From positions 28,637,960 to 28,701,959 of the forward strand of contig OY997642.1 of the NCBI GenBank assembly GCA_963921795.1: a DNA stretch of 64,000 bases. The letters are read 5' to 3'. A model generated the notes under the pieces. That model ran no database searches and was not told the DNA's origin. It saw only the letters and a program-made list of their open reading frames with translations. Source of the DNA: Nannobrachium achirus. Lineage: Eukaryota; Chordata; Actinopteri; Myctophiformes; Myctophidae. Made by a program: the position numbers and the translations under genes. Positions 34,487 to 47,274 of this stretch are shown piece by piece. How positions within the stretch are numbered: position 1 is the stretch's first letter; each line of letters opens with the position of its first letter.

Positions 34487-34948
34487 CAGGAGTGTCGCAC
34501 CAAATTCTGGGCCCTGGGTACTTTAACTATTGAAAAATAGCAGATATTGTAGCTTGTAGATCTGCTATTTTTGAAAAAATCGTGAAAATTTGGGAAAGCC
34601 TTTGAATATTTCAAATCCTTCCAAGGTTTTTTGAAAAAATGTTTCTATGTCAGTGGTGCTCAAATGTTTTCATGTGAAGGACCACCAAAATGATATGTAT
34701 TTGGCCGTGGACCCCCATCTCAAAATATTTAGTTCCAGGGTCCCCCCCAGAAGCAAAAGTTGAGTTACAAATGTTCACTTAAAAAATACACATAAAGATT
34801 TGCACACATTTTCACGACTTTTCAAAAATAGCAGATCTACAAGCTCGCAGTGCGGCACTTGGTGCCGCGCTGTGAGCTTGTACATCTGCCCCTCCACCTT
34901 GGGCCCTAGTAACTCAGTCCCACTTTCCCCCCCCTTGTGACGCCCCTG
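34487..34948. mobile_element. Second copy of the hAT-type MITE, diverged
   Basis: Shares CACCAAATTCTGGGCCCTGG at its left, GTGACGCCCCTG at its right and the same internal order as 28088-28568. The left hairpin (34530-34575) has lost its inner stem and the right one (34822-34892) is partly eroded. No clear target duplication remains (AAGTGGAG versus TCCCCAGG). Confidence 0.65.
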
Positions 34949-34949
34949 T

Positions 34950-36530
34950 CCCCAGGACCCCAACAACAGTGAAGAAGAATCAGCCAAAGGATTGATGGTC
35001 TTGCCTTCCGAACAACAGATGGCTGCTCTCTCACAGCCAAACACGCACGTATGCATGCACGCTCGCATGCATGAACGCACAAACTCACAAACACACAAAC
35101 GCACACACCCATACACACTAAGTGGTAGGAGAGCAGATCAATGTCTCTAATGTGACAGGATGGAGGGTGAATAACACTTGTGGGACTTGGATGGATACAG
35201 GTGTGGAAGGAGGTGTGTGTTTAATGTTAACCACTTAAACTATATACTTTGTTGACCAGGGCCCCCAGGGCTCTACTTGGGCTCCCTTTTCCCCTCTACG
35301 CCTAGGCTACTGTACAGGTCACAAGAATAGCCACTGCGTCACAACATGATGAACTGTGAGCTTGTAGATTTGCTGTCTTCACCAGTTCATATTATTATTT
35401 ATTTTCATCTATTTCTTTCTATTTATTTGACATACTCCAAAAACGGGAAACGGACAGTTAAAGCACCACAATGAAAGTGATTTGTTTGGTTGGTGCCAGA
35501 GCTGCTCACAGACATGTACACAGACACACAGACAGACGCATACAGTCAATGATGTACAGCACAGGCGTGAAAACGTCATCTCCTGAGGCGCCTTGAAATG
35601 CAAAGATAAAAGTGAATATGGGGATCCAAATCATGTGAATCTGGACATGATCCATGATGCATCATTATCCAAACACACAAACCTTATATCTCTACTGTAT
35701 TTTCTCGGGCAGGAGTTTCAGTTCAGTGTCCCAAAAAAGTTTCAGTTCCATTCAAGTCTGGTAATTAGGGGACTGTAAAACAAAGGCTTATCATTATCTT
35801 CCTCAATATTTTCCTTTTCCTCCACACAATCATATTGTCTTTCATGGTCTCTGACCTTTGAAGATGAAGTAGAATTTTATTAATGCCCCCCGGAGGATGG
35901 AGCAACACAGAAACCCAAACCTCTGCCCTCATAAGTCTAGACAGCAAGTTTTTCAGCTTTTCCTCTTTCCAGGTCTCGGTTTTATTTGCTACTTTTTATG
36001 TTTTTCATTTCTCCAAGGCAGGGGTTGACAACCTTTTCTGCCACCAGTTCACTTAGCCGATTTCAAAGACAGGCGAGAACACCCATTACAAGACAACGAA
36101 CACTTTACTTAGACTCATCATGTGCGAGGACGAGGAGGTCTAACAACACCCTAACCCTTTCCCATTGTATGCTGCAAACTTCTCTGGCAAACAGGCGAAT
36201 ACTGTAGTATCAGGATCAGCACTGTGTATCTGCCATGCACATTCAATCAATATTGAATCACTTCACTCATGTCAATGCACCAATACCAGGAGATATGCTA
36301 TACTGTATGTATCAAGAGGTCTGATTTCTGTAATCCACACATGAAAATAAAAATATCTATTTTTCTTTCATCTAATACCTTACTTTTTATTAACTAGATG
36401 TTCGGACCGTTATGGCCTCACACCTGTCACATATGCCGATCCGTTGTACCTTTCTGTCTCTGTTTATGCCCATATATGGAGATCTGTCAGTCCTTGTCCC
36501 TTTCATGCCCATACTGTATGTGGAGTTCCC
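34950..36530. other. Unassigned sequence with foldback fragment
   Basis: 35227-35378 matches the TTAA foldback family (TTAACCACTTAAAC at the left, a degraded hairpin ending GTGAGCTTGTAGATTTGCTG). GGCAGGGGTTGACAACC near 36017 resembles a hAT terminus. TATATGGAGAT repeats near 36475 echo the CArG minisatellite. No gene is seen. Confidence 0.45.
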
Positions 36531-36539
36531 TGATGTCAT

Positions 36540-37115
36540 AATAATAATAATATCTTGATTGTACCGGTATATAGCACTTTTCTAAGTACCCAAAGACACT
36601 TTACATGGGGGCATGAGAAAACAAAGAATAAACTACTTTATTAGAGAAAAACATTAAAGGAGCTATAGTCAACTTTTTCTTGAAAAACGGATGCTAAAAT
36701 AAAAATAACACTAACACTAACTAACACTATCAAAGAATAGACTAGAATGTAAACAAAGTGTTGGCCCGACAATGGCCAAAATGATTATTTTATCATTATT
36801 TTACGCTTTTTGTGGTCATTTTTGAATTGAAACACATATATGAAGCTTGTTTTTTTTATAAAATATTTTCGAAACATTATTTTTATTTTAGCATCCGTTT
36901 TTCAAGAAAAAGTTAACTATAGCTCCTTTAAGACTAAAAAACTGAAACCATAAAAACGTTAAAGATAAAAAGGACAGTGGAATGAGTTAGCTGGGGAAAG
37001 CAATATGGAAGAGCTGGGTTTTGAGGGAGGTTTTGAAGGTTTGGAGGGTGGTGGCATCTCTGAGGGTTTGGGGGAGAGCATTCCAGAGGGTTTGGGCAGA
37101 AAAAGCAAAATCTGT
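36540..37115 (+). repeat. Dispersed fish repeat interrupted by a MITE
   Basis: TATATAGCACTTTTCTAAGT and CACTTTACATGGGG on the left, with GAGGTTTTGAAGG, CATTCCAGAGGGTTTGGGCA and AAAAGCAAAATCTGTC on the right, resemble a SINE/LINE-3'-like repeat common in fish. The two halves are split by the palindromic MITE 36654-36931. Confidence 0.45.
36654..36931. mobile_element. Palindromic MITE with TTAAAGGAG ends
   Basis: TTAAAGGAGCTATAGTCAAC on the left mirrors GTTAACTATAGCTCCTTTAA on the right. The arms run about 50 bases through CTTGAAAAACGGATGCTAAA. TTAA is at both outer edges (36654-36657 and 36928-36931). It is non-coding, and the host repeat continues on both sides. Confidence 0.75.
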
Positions 37116-37133
37116 CGTCCCAGGTAAAGTATT

Positions 37134-37160
37134 TGATAGTCCAACAGACGTTGGACTATC
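37134..37160. repeat. Small perfect hairpin
   Basis: GATAGTCCAAC, AGAC loop, GTTGGACTATC: an 11-bp perfect stem. No U-run follows on either side, so it is not an evident Pol III or bacterial-style terminator. Confidence 0.6.
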
Positions 37161-37641
37161 GGAGTGGAGTTAGTTGAGAAGCTATATAGCAAGTTGCCTT
37201 ATGCTGTGACTGTGTTTGAAAGTCCAGGCCTCAGGTTTATTAACAGCCAGCCAGCTTGAGGTAGTGGAATAATCTTACATAAGTTATTATAACACAAGAT
37301 ATGTAGTAGCGCTGTTCAGCAAGGGCCTGAAAGTCACGGCACACTTACAATTAATCCCGAATGGATGGGCGTCCATCACAGATTCATTATCATATACTCA
37401 TCATCATGGTACTGACTTTTCACAACATTGCATGTTGCAGAGGTGTGTAAAGGGGAGATAGGAGTCTGCATGCTTCTGCTCCTCTCCTCCTCCTCCTCAT
37501 CTTCTTCTTCTTCTTCTTCTCCTCATTATAAAGGTGATTAGTGAATCCACTCCTCCGGGTGGTGATTATCCAGATCAAAAGACAACTTAACATCAACACA
37601 GCAGGACTGTGGTTCGTTATGGGTCAATGAAAATAGATCAC

Positions 37642-37905
<264 letters not shown>

Positions 37906-37909
37906 GTGG

Positions 37910-40900
37910 TCTCTCTTTCCTCTCAAACTTACTAGAGTCAGTTGGACTTTGGTTGATTTCATTTCATTTTCTTACATCTGTATTTTTACACTTCTGCTAA
38001 CTGCTGAATTTATTTCGCATTCTTAAATAGTACTTTTATTTTATTTCAAGAGTCATGATGTGTGGTCTTCACATTTTGTGGGGCTTGTCTAGTTTGGTCA
38101 ATAGTTTGGTCGTAGTTTGCCAACCCTTAGGGAGCGTTCGAGTTAATAGTGCTAAAATGTTTGGTGTTTGGTTTGAATGGTGTTCTCCTCTGTGAGGTGT
38201 AGCAGCATGTTCTACAAGTCACAGCAGGGCGTTTTTTTGTGTGACAGAGAAAGTCAATATACTGTATGTGCGTGCTCCTTCAGGTGAGGCTCTAATAGCA
38301 AATGATTCCATGTCAGCACTTGAGGACGAGGAGGAAAAGTCTGAACCGGTTTTGCAGCCATGACATAAAAAATCTGAAACTCTAGCAAAGTTAAATACAC
38401 TACTAGGATATTTGTTGTTGTGTTGGTCAGGTGGGGGCGGACAAATATGTCAACAAGTTTGATCTTCTTAGTGTTACTGGCAAGTTACCCTCTCCCAGAT
38501 CCAGAGAAATGTGTGCTTTTGTGACACTATCAGGTTTACATGCCATTTGGGCTGTGAAATGCCACAGCCACATTTCAAAGATTAATGATCAAAGTTATGT
38601 GTGCATGGGTTGGAGTTCTGTGCAGTTTATTTGGATGATGTGGTAATTTGAAACGTGGGTAGAAAACCTTAAAGGTCCTTCCTTACGCACTGGGGGAGTC
38701 GTTTTTTTCATGCAATTAATTCCCTCGTAAATATATTTTCTTGAACTGGTTGTGACATGACACACGAGTACATTCACATTCACATTATACGGCGACAAAG
38801 CAACACAATTTATACTTTTTTAAAACCATGAATAAGGGCATCAACCTGTATGAATATGACATTGACTATGACATTGACTATATGAATAGTATAGAAAGTG
38901 TGTATGAAAAATTACAAAATAAATATATATATATATATTTCTTTAAATACACACATTTCATATGAGTATACAAAAGCACAATGAAATGGCTATGATAATA
39001 TTACTTGCAGCCAACAGCTTAAGTTACGGCTCAATAAGCTGACACCGATAATTCACTCCCTCCATCAAGAATCTATACCTCTCGTAAACAAAACTACCAG
39101 TGACAGTGTACGCCAATGGGATTTGCAATGGGTCTCTGAACAATCTGGCCCCCCAAAGAGATCCGCACACTAGCGCCACAGGATCTACGCATTGGTGATG
39201 CCATTTTCTAAGAGAAATGATTGTTCTGTTAGGTGGTGCTTTTATACATATTGATCTGTTATCTCAAACATAACCTGTGGAGAAGATTTCAGAAGATTTT
39301 TTTTACTTGAAGCTGAACCTATTCTACCTCGGATCTCCTTTGTAAGTGCTGACATTTTTACCACTGAGCTAATGGGGGAGAAATACAATTTTGACCTTCA
39401 GGTAATAATCGTGTCAAACCAGAAACAGGATTGTGTCAAAACTAACACAGGATGATGTTTTGTTTTTGTTTCTCGTTTGTAGTGTCATTCAAGTTATTTT
39501 ATTGCAGTTTGTATTTTCATTTTCATTGTCATGTATTTGTATTTGTTGTGTGTCTCTTAAAAAAACAAAAAGAAAATAAACATATTGTTTAAAAAAAAAA
39601 CTAACTAACACAGGATCTAAATGTCTCAGTTGAAGAACCCTGCACATGGACACAAAGAGCTATATCCTAAACTACAGGTAGGTCAAATGTCCCCAAATAA
39701 TTGCGATTGATGGTGATAAAATAATTAGTTGCAATTAACATAGCGGTGTGTTAATGCTTTATTAACTTGTTAACTTTGACGGCTCTAATATACACACATA
39801 TTATGTGCTGGCCTCCTTTAACACCAGGCTAAATACCTTCCTGTGCTAGAAAGCTTTTTGATTAGCTTCCACTTTTTTATTTGTTTTGTTCTTTGTCCCC
39901 TGGTTTTATTCTTCTATTCTGTAGTGCTCTGAGATTGTTTCTACAATGGAAATCACATTACAACTGACATTTCTGATGGTTCAGTGTTCATGATAAAACC
40001 TCCCTACTGGCTGGATACTAAAAGCACTTTCTTTTGTCCGTACCACTCACAGCCTCCATTTTCAATTTAATGTGATATTCCCTTAATCCTAAAAAGTGTC
40101 CTTTCAATTTAACGTCCCTTTATACAACCAAAAAGCTACTGACCTCAATATACTCCTCCCCAACCTCAGCATCCTATTACCCAAACAATGCAAAGTCACC
40201 TGATATTCAATAACATTACACCCACCTAAAACAATAAAGCACTGTATATAATTGCTCTCAACATTCCATGCTGGAGCCATCATTATTTGTGGATTATATT
40301 ACTATCCACCATTTTCGGCAAAATGCAATAGATTTACAGTTGAAGTGTATTGAATTGCTCCATTTAAACTTGGCTTTCAAGTGCACCAAGTGCTTTCAAG
40401 GTTTGACCATATCAACCATTTTGTCACAACCAGGCTCAAAGGAAGTACATGTTCAGACCACACATGAACACACATAAATTAAGGTAAAATAAATGTATAT
40501 AATAAAGCAGTCAAATCAATGTGAAAAGTGCTATGTATGAACAGGTACGGTACATACATGTATGTCCAGGACCCATGATCCAGAGAAACTGGCTGCTTCA
40601 GGCACTTATATACTGTTCTGTAGGTTTTGTATTATTAACGGTTGGAAAATATAAATAAACAAAGGTAGGCACAGTATACATTGATGCAAGATGAATTCAG
40701 CTTGAATGACTGTATCCAAACCACAGTCTTTTACATATTGTGGGGAACAGGAAGCAAGACAAATTCACAGTTTAAGCCGCATACAGGGCATTTATTTAGA
40801 AAAGAAGGAGACAGCAAAAGGTAACTGAACGGTTTCTAAAATTGTTCAACGTAAAGGTAAGCACAGCAGCAGGCAGTCTTTGGGCGGGGCCGGGAGGCAC

Positions 40901-42050
40901 TGGGGCTGAGTACTCAGGTAGGATACTCTGATACTCAGGTCGGATACTCGTTGGCAGGAGGAGCGGAGGTAGCTGAGCAGGAGGTATAGTAAGTAACCGG
41001 TACTTGTCAGGGGCAGGTGAGTAACAGCAGGTAGATACTTGGATACTTTAGCAGGTAGGGCCATTGACACAGTAAGTACTCAGGCAGGTAGGTAATCTGA
41101 TACTTTAGCAGGTAGGGCCGGGTAAGTATTTAGGTAGGCTGCTGAGGGTACTGAGGACAGGACAGGTGGTACAGGTGGTAAGGTAGGTACGAGGTGAGTT
41201 ACTTTTACTCTTCACAGGTAGGGAAGCCCAGGTAAGGCGCTGCTGAGTAGGGCTTTAACGTAGTCGAGTACTTGTTATCAAACTTAAGTTCTTCCTTTTA
41301 CAGGGAATTAATACTGTCCATTTCTATGCCATCTTGTAGTCAATCAATGCATGCCAGGCCAGGCTCGTGGTTCGGAGCGGGACAGCCATTCGGCCCGAGA
41401 ATTAGAGAAACTAACCATATGGCATTTCACATTATGATAACGGAATTGAGTGTGGATAAGAGGCTCTTACTGCTGAAACTGTGTCCTGCTTGCGGAGAGG
41501 AGAGGAGGAATGAAGGTGTGACAGCCAAGTGTGCCAGCTTTATCCACAAGTTTCCACGGGAGTTTACTGGAGACCATCGGGACCAAACTTCCGGGTTTAA
41601 CAGCAGACATACAAGCTCACGTTGCGTCGCAGATGCAACCCGTTGTGAGCTTGTAAATCGGCGCCGGACGCTCGGTACAGACGTCTGCGCAATGCACTAT
41701 GGGGGCGTTGGAAACTCGTGGATAGGTTTGGGGAGCGGCACCCACAGGTGGGCTCAAATCAAGCTGATCAACCAGGCTCATTGTCAGGTAACGCCCTTCA
41801 GTGACAATGCCCCGGGGTGGGCGCGGCTTCCTCTGGGTGTCTCTGCCTCCTTTCCACCTCTCTCCTGTACAACTCAGTTTCATAAAAGAGCGGTTAGAGA
41901 CCGAAACGCCACAGTATCTTCACATCATGTGTTCCCCAGCCCTTAACCTTGGCAGTGGTAAAACAAATACCTGGACTGGAGTAGAACCTTCAAGTTGCTT
42001 CTGTTAAGGACAACCTCACACCACACGCACAAGCACACACACGCTCGCGC
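37910..42050. other. Sequence without confident gene
   Basis: Holds a T/A-rich tail-like stretch (AAAATAAACATATTG then A10, about 39560-39600) that could be an old retroelement end, an imperfect GGTAGG/TACTCAGG-rich minisatellite at about 40890-41240, and a hairpin-module copy at 41603-41665. A 224-codon frame (41272-41946) crosses that hairpin and shows no domain. Confidence 0.45.
41603..41665. repeat. Hairpin module copy
   Basis: ACATACAAGCTCACGTTGCG pairs with CAACCCGTTGTGAGCTTGTA, with a loop around GTCGCAGA. The outer AAAATAGC segment is degraded. Confidence 0.65.
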
Positions 42051-42055
42051 TTTCA

Positions 42056-42220
<165 letters not shown>

Positions 42221-42854
42221 GGTGATTTTAGCGCTGAAGAGTGTGACAGTAGTGGTGGCTCTTTAAATATCACAGTGTGTGCAATACCATTAAATTAAAT
42301 GAATGTATGATTGAATGATGGATGATTTACCCATATTGGCTGATTGTATTTTGAAAGGGCACTTTGTACAAACATCCCTCAGGCTTAGGAATGTAGCGGC
42401 AAACTGTGACAAACTGCTTACAGCAGTTGTACTACTGAAAGGAGCATTCAGCACACAGGTTCCCTGCGTAAGTGAAATGAATGCATTTTATCCATCAAAC
42501 GTGCACCCACAGGAAAACAGTATTGCAGCAGTACAAATATAAAATATACATTACATAAACAAACATATAATATGGAACAATAGAATAATGCACATTTTAT
42601 TTTATTTTAATAATGACATTTCTGTTAATGTAACATTTGAAATTTAAGTACAAGAATGCCTTGTACAAAGGACGTACTGTAAACACTGCCAGTGCTGTCA
42701 GACAGACAATAAGAAAACAGCCTGTGTGACTAGATGGCAGGACATTGTTTCAAACAATATAGTTGACATACTTGTCAGACACAGCAGACATCAGTCACGG
42801 ATAAAGGAAACAATGCCTAATCCAAATTATTCCAATCCAAATTTATGACATGTT

Positions 42855-43135
42855 TCTTTTTGTTGCTGTTTTTTTGTTTTAGTTTTTTCACCCAGTGCCA
42901 ATTGCCTAAACTGTAATCCCGGGTGCTACTCTCCCTCTGTCAACCTGTAGAGAGCTCCGAAGTGAGCTCATGCTTCCTTAAATGCATGGGGAGTGAGCAG
43001 GCCGCTTCTTATCACCTGACAGGGGGGGAGTTTCCCCGGTAGGAGAGGCCCCCAACGCCCACAGCGTCCCCGGGGGGATTCGAACCCAGGATCTAGCTGT
43101 GAGGCGACAGCGCTACCGACTGTGCCACAGAGTGA
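42855..43135 (-). mobile_element. tRNA-derived SINE
   Basis: On the minus strand the head has an A-box-like TGGCACAGTCGG (43116-43127) and a B-box GGTTCGAATCC (43076-43086), 30 bases apart as in a tRNA. A tRNA-unrelated body follows, then an A-rich tail (AAAAAACTAAAACAAAAAAA, about 42870-42889). The head lacks a proper acceptor stem and CCA context, so this is a SINE, not a functional tRNA gene. Confidence 0.75.
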
Positions 43136-43136
43136 G

Positions 43137-44640
43137 AGACAGAATGGTCCGCAGCAGGGACAGTATGCAGTCTTTCCTTGTAGACTCAACTCAGTCCATT
43201 GTTGCCGCTGCCCTTTTTGTTGCGCCCACAGGACGCGACCTTGTGCATTAGTCAGTGGAAGTTGGTGTTCCATTCCACACACAGCAATAGTTGCTCTGAC
43301 AGAGATGGAGTCAGATATAGCATCCTCTGAGACAGCCACAACCTCAGAGTTAGACCCTATACCCACTCCAAGAGTTAACTTCAGCCCAGCAGCACAGATC
43401 ATTTCGACCACACACCCAAAGCCAGGGGAGTGGCAGCTTTCCACTTGGCTTCCTCTTGAAGCCTAGGAAGCTAGGCTCCGGACCACACACCACCTCTTTT
43501 TAGGTCAAAGAATAGAGAAGATCGAGCAAGCTTTCTCAGATACTGGTCATCAGAGTTCAACATATTCAACAGATGGGTGAGCCTCGTAGAAATACAGTAT
43601 ATGCCCAAAAGAGCATAAAGAGCATGTTTCATTGCATGTTATCCATCTAATCTGGAATAGGCTACATATAGATCTCCTGCTAGCCATATAAGAAAAATAA
43701 TTAAAGATTTTACTATTCAAACTGAAGATTTTGTTCATTAATGTCCCTACACATGTGCACAATGACAGGCTAAATGTCCTGCATAGTGCACCTATTGCTC
43801 CATGACTGATGTGTCATACAACCTTCCTGGCAGCTGCCATGAGGCCAGCAGACATGATGCCATTACTCACTCACACGCACGCATGCATGTGCAGCAGAAT
43901 GAGTCACTGCCTCTGCCTGATGGCCTCAAAAGCACCCTTGGCACAATCCTGCTTCTGGTTTCACATGTATTTTAACCTAAATGTCAGAATTTAATTTCTC
44001 CCCTGAGCAAGCAGGCATTTATATTAGCTCAGTGGTAAAGACTTCAGCACTTGCGCAGGAAGGTTCCCCATTGCAGTTCCCCCTCCCCCTCCACTTTATG
44101 ACAGGCATCAAAGTCGTAGTTGTCTTTGATGCTTTCATTGATAAGAGATCACTAACGAGCACTTGACACTTTTATGGCCCAATAAATTACCTCAGTGCAC
44201 ATTCTGCGCAACCCCTTTGAAGTTCAAAGGGAGGGAGTTCACTGGCTGCCAAAAACAGCAATTTAAACTCTTGTTTCAACCACATCGCTTACATTTTCTT
44301 CCATGCTAAAAAAGTAAACATCTGAGAGAGGGAAAGCTGACCTTTACATTTTCACAAAAGGTAAGAAGTGTCCATGATGGCGGAGCTTCCCCGCAACTTT
44401 CCGATTTGGGCTTGTAGTTTCCAGGAACCTCATCTCGGAGCTATACATAGCGGAGGGAGAGGTTCCGAAAGGACCTATGATAAAGGGAAATTACTGCTAA
44501 GAAATACATACAGTATATATTAAAAATAGTATAGTTTCTCTTTAACTACCTAGGCTGCTATACAGTACCTGCCTCTATAGTGTACATGGTATATTGTATA
44601 GTATATATCTTTTTATATCTTATTATCTTATCATTACATG
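43137..44640. other. Unassigned sequence
   Basis: No domain-bearing frame, no complete element seen. Confidence 0.5.
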
Positions 44641-44672
44641 TCAAACTAGAAGCAGTGCTCTTCCGAGCACAG

Positions 44673-45082
44673 GTCTCCACCAGGCCACACAAATCGGCCT
44701 GTTATAGCGCCACCATGAGGCTGATTTAAAAAATGTGGGGCAGAGGTTCTGAATTAGCATCCAGGGAGTGTGTGTGCTCAGTTTGGCAGCGATCGGGCCA
44801 ACGGCGCCGGAGATTAGCTGGTAACAACCAGGCCACACAAATCGGCCTGTTATAGCGCCACCATGAGGCTGATTTGAGAAATGTGGGGCAGAGGTTCTAG
44901 ATTGGCATCCAGGGAGTATGTGTGCTCAGTTTGGCAGCGATCGGGCCAACGGTGACTGAGATTAGCTGCTCACAAACTGCGAGGACGCACGGACGGACGC
45001 ACGCACGCACGCACGGACGCACGCACGGACGGACGGACGGAGGGGAAAACATACTCTCCCTCAGCCTTCGGCTGGTGGAGAC
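44673..45082. mobile_element. Non-autonomous element with GTCTCCACCA inverted ends and two 148-bp tandem units
   Basis: GTCTCCACCA at 44673-44682 is mirrored by TGGTGGAGAC at 45073-45082. Inside are two direct units (each with AATCGGCCTGTTATAGCGCC and GTGTGCTCAGTTTGGCAGCG) starting about 148 bases apart. An (ACGG/ACGC)n tract (about 44992-45039) and a terminal CAGCCTTCGGCTG hairpin follow. The TAGCGCCACCATGAGGC core is shared with the Helitron-like family's central repeats. The window's last bases (GTCTCCACCA, 63991-64000) begin another copy. Confidence 0.55.
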
Positions 45083-45682
45083 AAATATTTACTAAAACAA
45101 TCTTTACACGGTTTTTATACTGCACATATAATACACCAACCTAACAAAGGCAGGGCCCACCCCATGCCTCTCTTTCACTATTTTTTCCTTCTGTCCATCA
45201 TCCTTTTATTTTAATTTTTCTCCCGCCCTCTTCATCCCTTCCCCCTCCTTTCCTCATTCAGCAACACACCTGGCACTGTTTAAAATGTAATTCCTTCTTG
45301 AGGCTCTGTTCATTATGTGTGTAATTGTCTTGTTCCTTCATTATATGTGCATCTTTTGTGCTTCTTTATTGAGTGTCTTTGCCTGGAGCTTAGAGAATAG
45401 CACTGAGTTTATAGCTTCCCTGCTGCAGCTTCTATACTGTTAATGAGTGTTACTATTACTATACCTGCTGGAGACATATTCTATCAGACCAAAAATCAAT
45501 TAGCTTGAGCAATGAAACTGGCTACATAACTTGATCTGTTGTTCCATCAATAGCACTGCTGGAACAGGGGGTAGGGAAATGTACTGTACTTTACAGTTGC
45601 ATTTAATGGTAGAATGATTTCTTCTTTTTTATTTGGGAGGTGGGGCCAGAGCGGTTATGCACAAGCACAGAGACCATTAACC
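45083..45682. other. Unassigned sequence
   Basis: AT- and pyrimidine-rich; no gene or element recognised. Confidence 0.5.
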
Positions 45683-46145
45683 CAGTGGTCTTCAAACGTT
45701 TTGGGCTTCAGTACTCCCTACTCACTCCCCTTTTCCTGATTGCTGAATACAAGTACCCCTTTAATCAACAACAACATTTTGATTAGAAAATACTGATATC
45801 AAAAGTCCAGTTTTTATGTCAATATGTTGAAAATAAAAGTGGTTTAAAGGAGTAGTTCACCCCCAAAATGACTTTTTTCCTGTTGATTACTCAACCCATG
45901 GAGACGAATGCGACAAAAGCAAAAACATATTATTGAACTCAAGTCTCCATGGGGTGAGTAATCAACAGGAAAAAAGTCATTTTGGGGGGTGAACTAGTCC
46001 TTTAAAGCTTTACGGAGCAGCATGTTCACATACATTTGTCAATGTTTTATAATTGTTTTCCATTTTCAATTTTCTCTCAAGTACCCCGTTAATACCTTCT
46101 GCATACCCCTAGGGGTACACATTCCCCATTGTACCTAGAAAGGGC
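45683..46145. mobile_element. hAT-like remnant hosting a MITE
   Basis: Starts CAGTGGTCTTCAAACG, with CAGTACTCCCTACTCACTCC beside it. It ends with GTACCCCGTT, ATACCCCTAGGGGTACACAT. Repeated TACCCC segments near both ends are typical of fish hAT termini. A TTTAAAGGAG MITE sits inside. Confidence 0.5.
45844..46005. mobile_element. Palindromic MITE with TTTAAAGGA ends
   Basis: TTAAAGGAGTAGTTCACCCC on the left mirrors GGGGTGAACTAGTCCTTTAA on the right. The arms run about 55 bases (ATGACTTTTTTCCTGTTGAT). The centre is about 50 bases. Confidence 0.8.
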
Positions 46146-46151
46146 AGTTAG
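46146..46151 (+). repeat. Direct repeat AGTTAG, left flank of the large palindrome
   Basis: Sits immediately outside the left arm. An identical AGTTAG sits immediately outside the right arm (59705-59710). Candidate 6-bp target-site duplication. Confidence 0.55.
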
Positions 46152-46280
46152 GGTCAGGGTACTAAAGTATCGTTAGATTTTCAATAGGAATTCAATTTTA
46201 AAAAATCATTTTTCTCTCAATTTTCTAATTTTCTAGCTCCCCAAAAAATTAAATATTGGTTCATTTTTCCAATTTTCTAG

Positions 46281-46470
46281 CTTGCAAAAAAATCAGGAAA
46301 ATGCTTCAATTTTTTAAATGTGTGATTCATATTTGTCATTATTTGATTTGGAACCGACAAAGGAAAAACATCTTTAAAAAAGCTATTTTTCATTTTTTTA
46401 CCACATTACGAATATCAAAAAATGGACCAATTTTCCAATTTTCTAGCTTGCAAAAAAATCAGGAAAATGC
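46281..46470. repeat. Terminal 166-bp tandem units, left end
   Basis: The segment beginning CTTGCAAAAAAATCAGGAAA recurs at a 166-base offset (46281 and 46447). The right end carries at least three (59218, 59384, 59550 on the minus strand). Confidence 0.7.
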
Positions 46471-47093
46471 TTCAATTTTTTAAATGTGTGGGTCAGGGGA
46501 TCTTAGTATAATTGGATAATTCAATTTAAATCCAAAATAGAAAAATCAATTTTTGTGATTTCTGTCCTCCCAAAAAAATTCAAAATAATCACATTTTGCC
46601 CCTTTTTCAATTTTTCAATTCAAATTGAATAACACAAATTATACTAAGATCCCATGACCGGGGGATCTTAGTATAATTGGGGTATTCAATTAGAATCAAA
46701 TAAACAAAATTTGCTATTTTTTCAATTTTCGTTTAGAATTTAAAAATTGTGAAAACGCAAATCAGAAAATCACAAAAACAGCCAGGTTGTCTTAGTATAA
46801 TTGGGATATTCAATTTCAATAAAAAGAAACAGTAATTGGCTATTTTTCCAATTTTCGTTCAGAATTGAAAAATTGAGAAAACCCAAATAAGAAAATCACA
46901 AAAATGGCCAAAAATGTATTTGTGCACAAAAAAATCAGGAAAATAGGCCCATTATTCAATTTTCTAGTCAAGGAAACAAAATCAGCATCATCAATGTCAC
47001 GTGACCACGTCACAAATCACATGGTCTACAACTTCAAAATAAAAGCTAGTCTAGCTCTAGTCTAACATCCAAGCAATAGGATCAACAGGCATG

Positions 47094-47195
<102 letters not shown>

Positions 47196-47274
47196 CTTAG
47201 AACATTGACATACAGAGTTATAGAATGATGCCAATGACATACACTTTAATAAATATAAGTATTAATAACATTAA

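Noticed and set aside
41272..41946. 224-codon open frame
   Set aside because: No recognisable domain, it runs through a hairpin-module copy, and it overlaps frames on the other strand. Most likely chance.
43068..43135. tRNA gene on the minus strand
   Set aside because: A- and B-box sequences are present, but the acceptor stem is not formed and an A-tailed body follows, so it is a SINE head.
46313..46500. AT-rich repeats as a centromeric or origin sequence
   Set aside because: Only two to four units are present and they belong to the ends of the inverted-repeat element.
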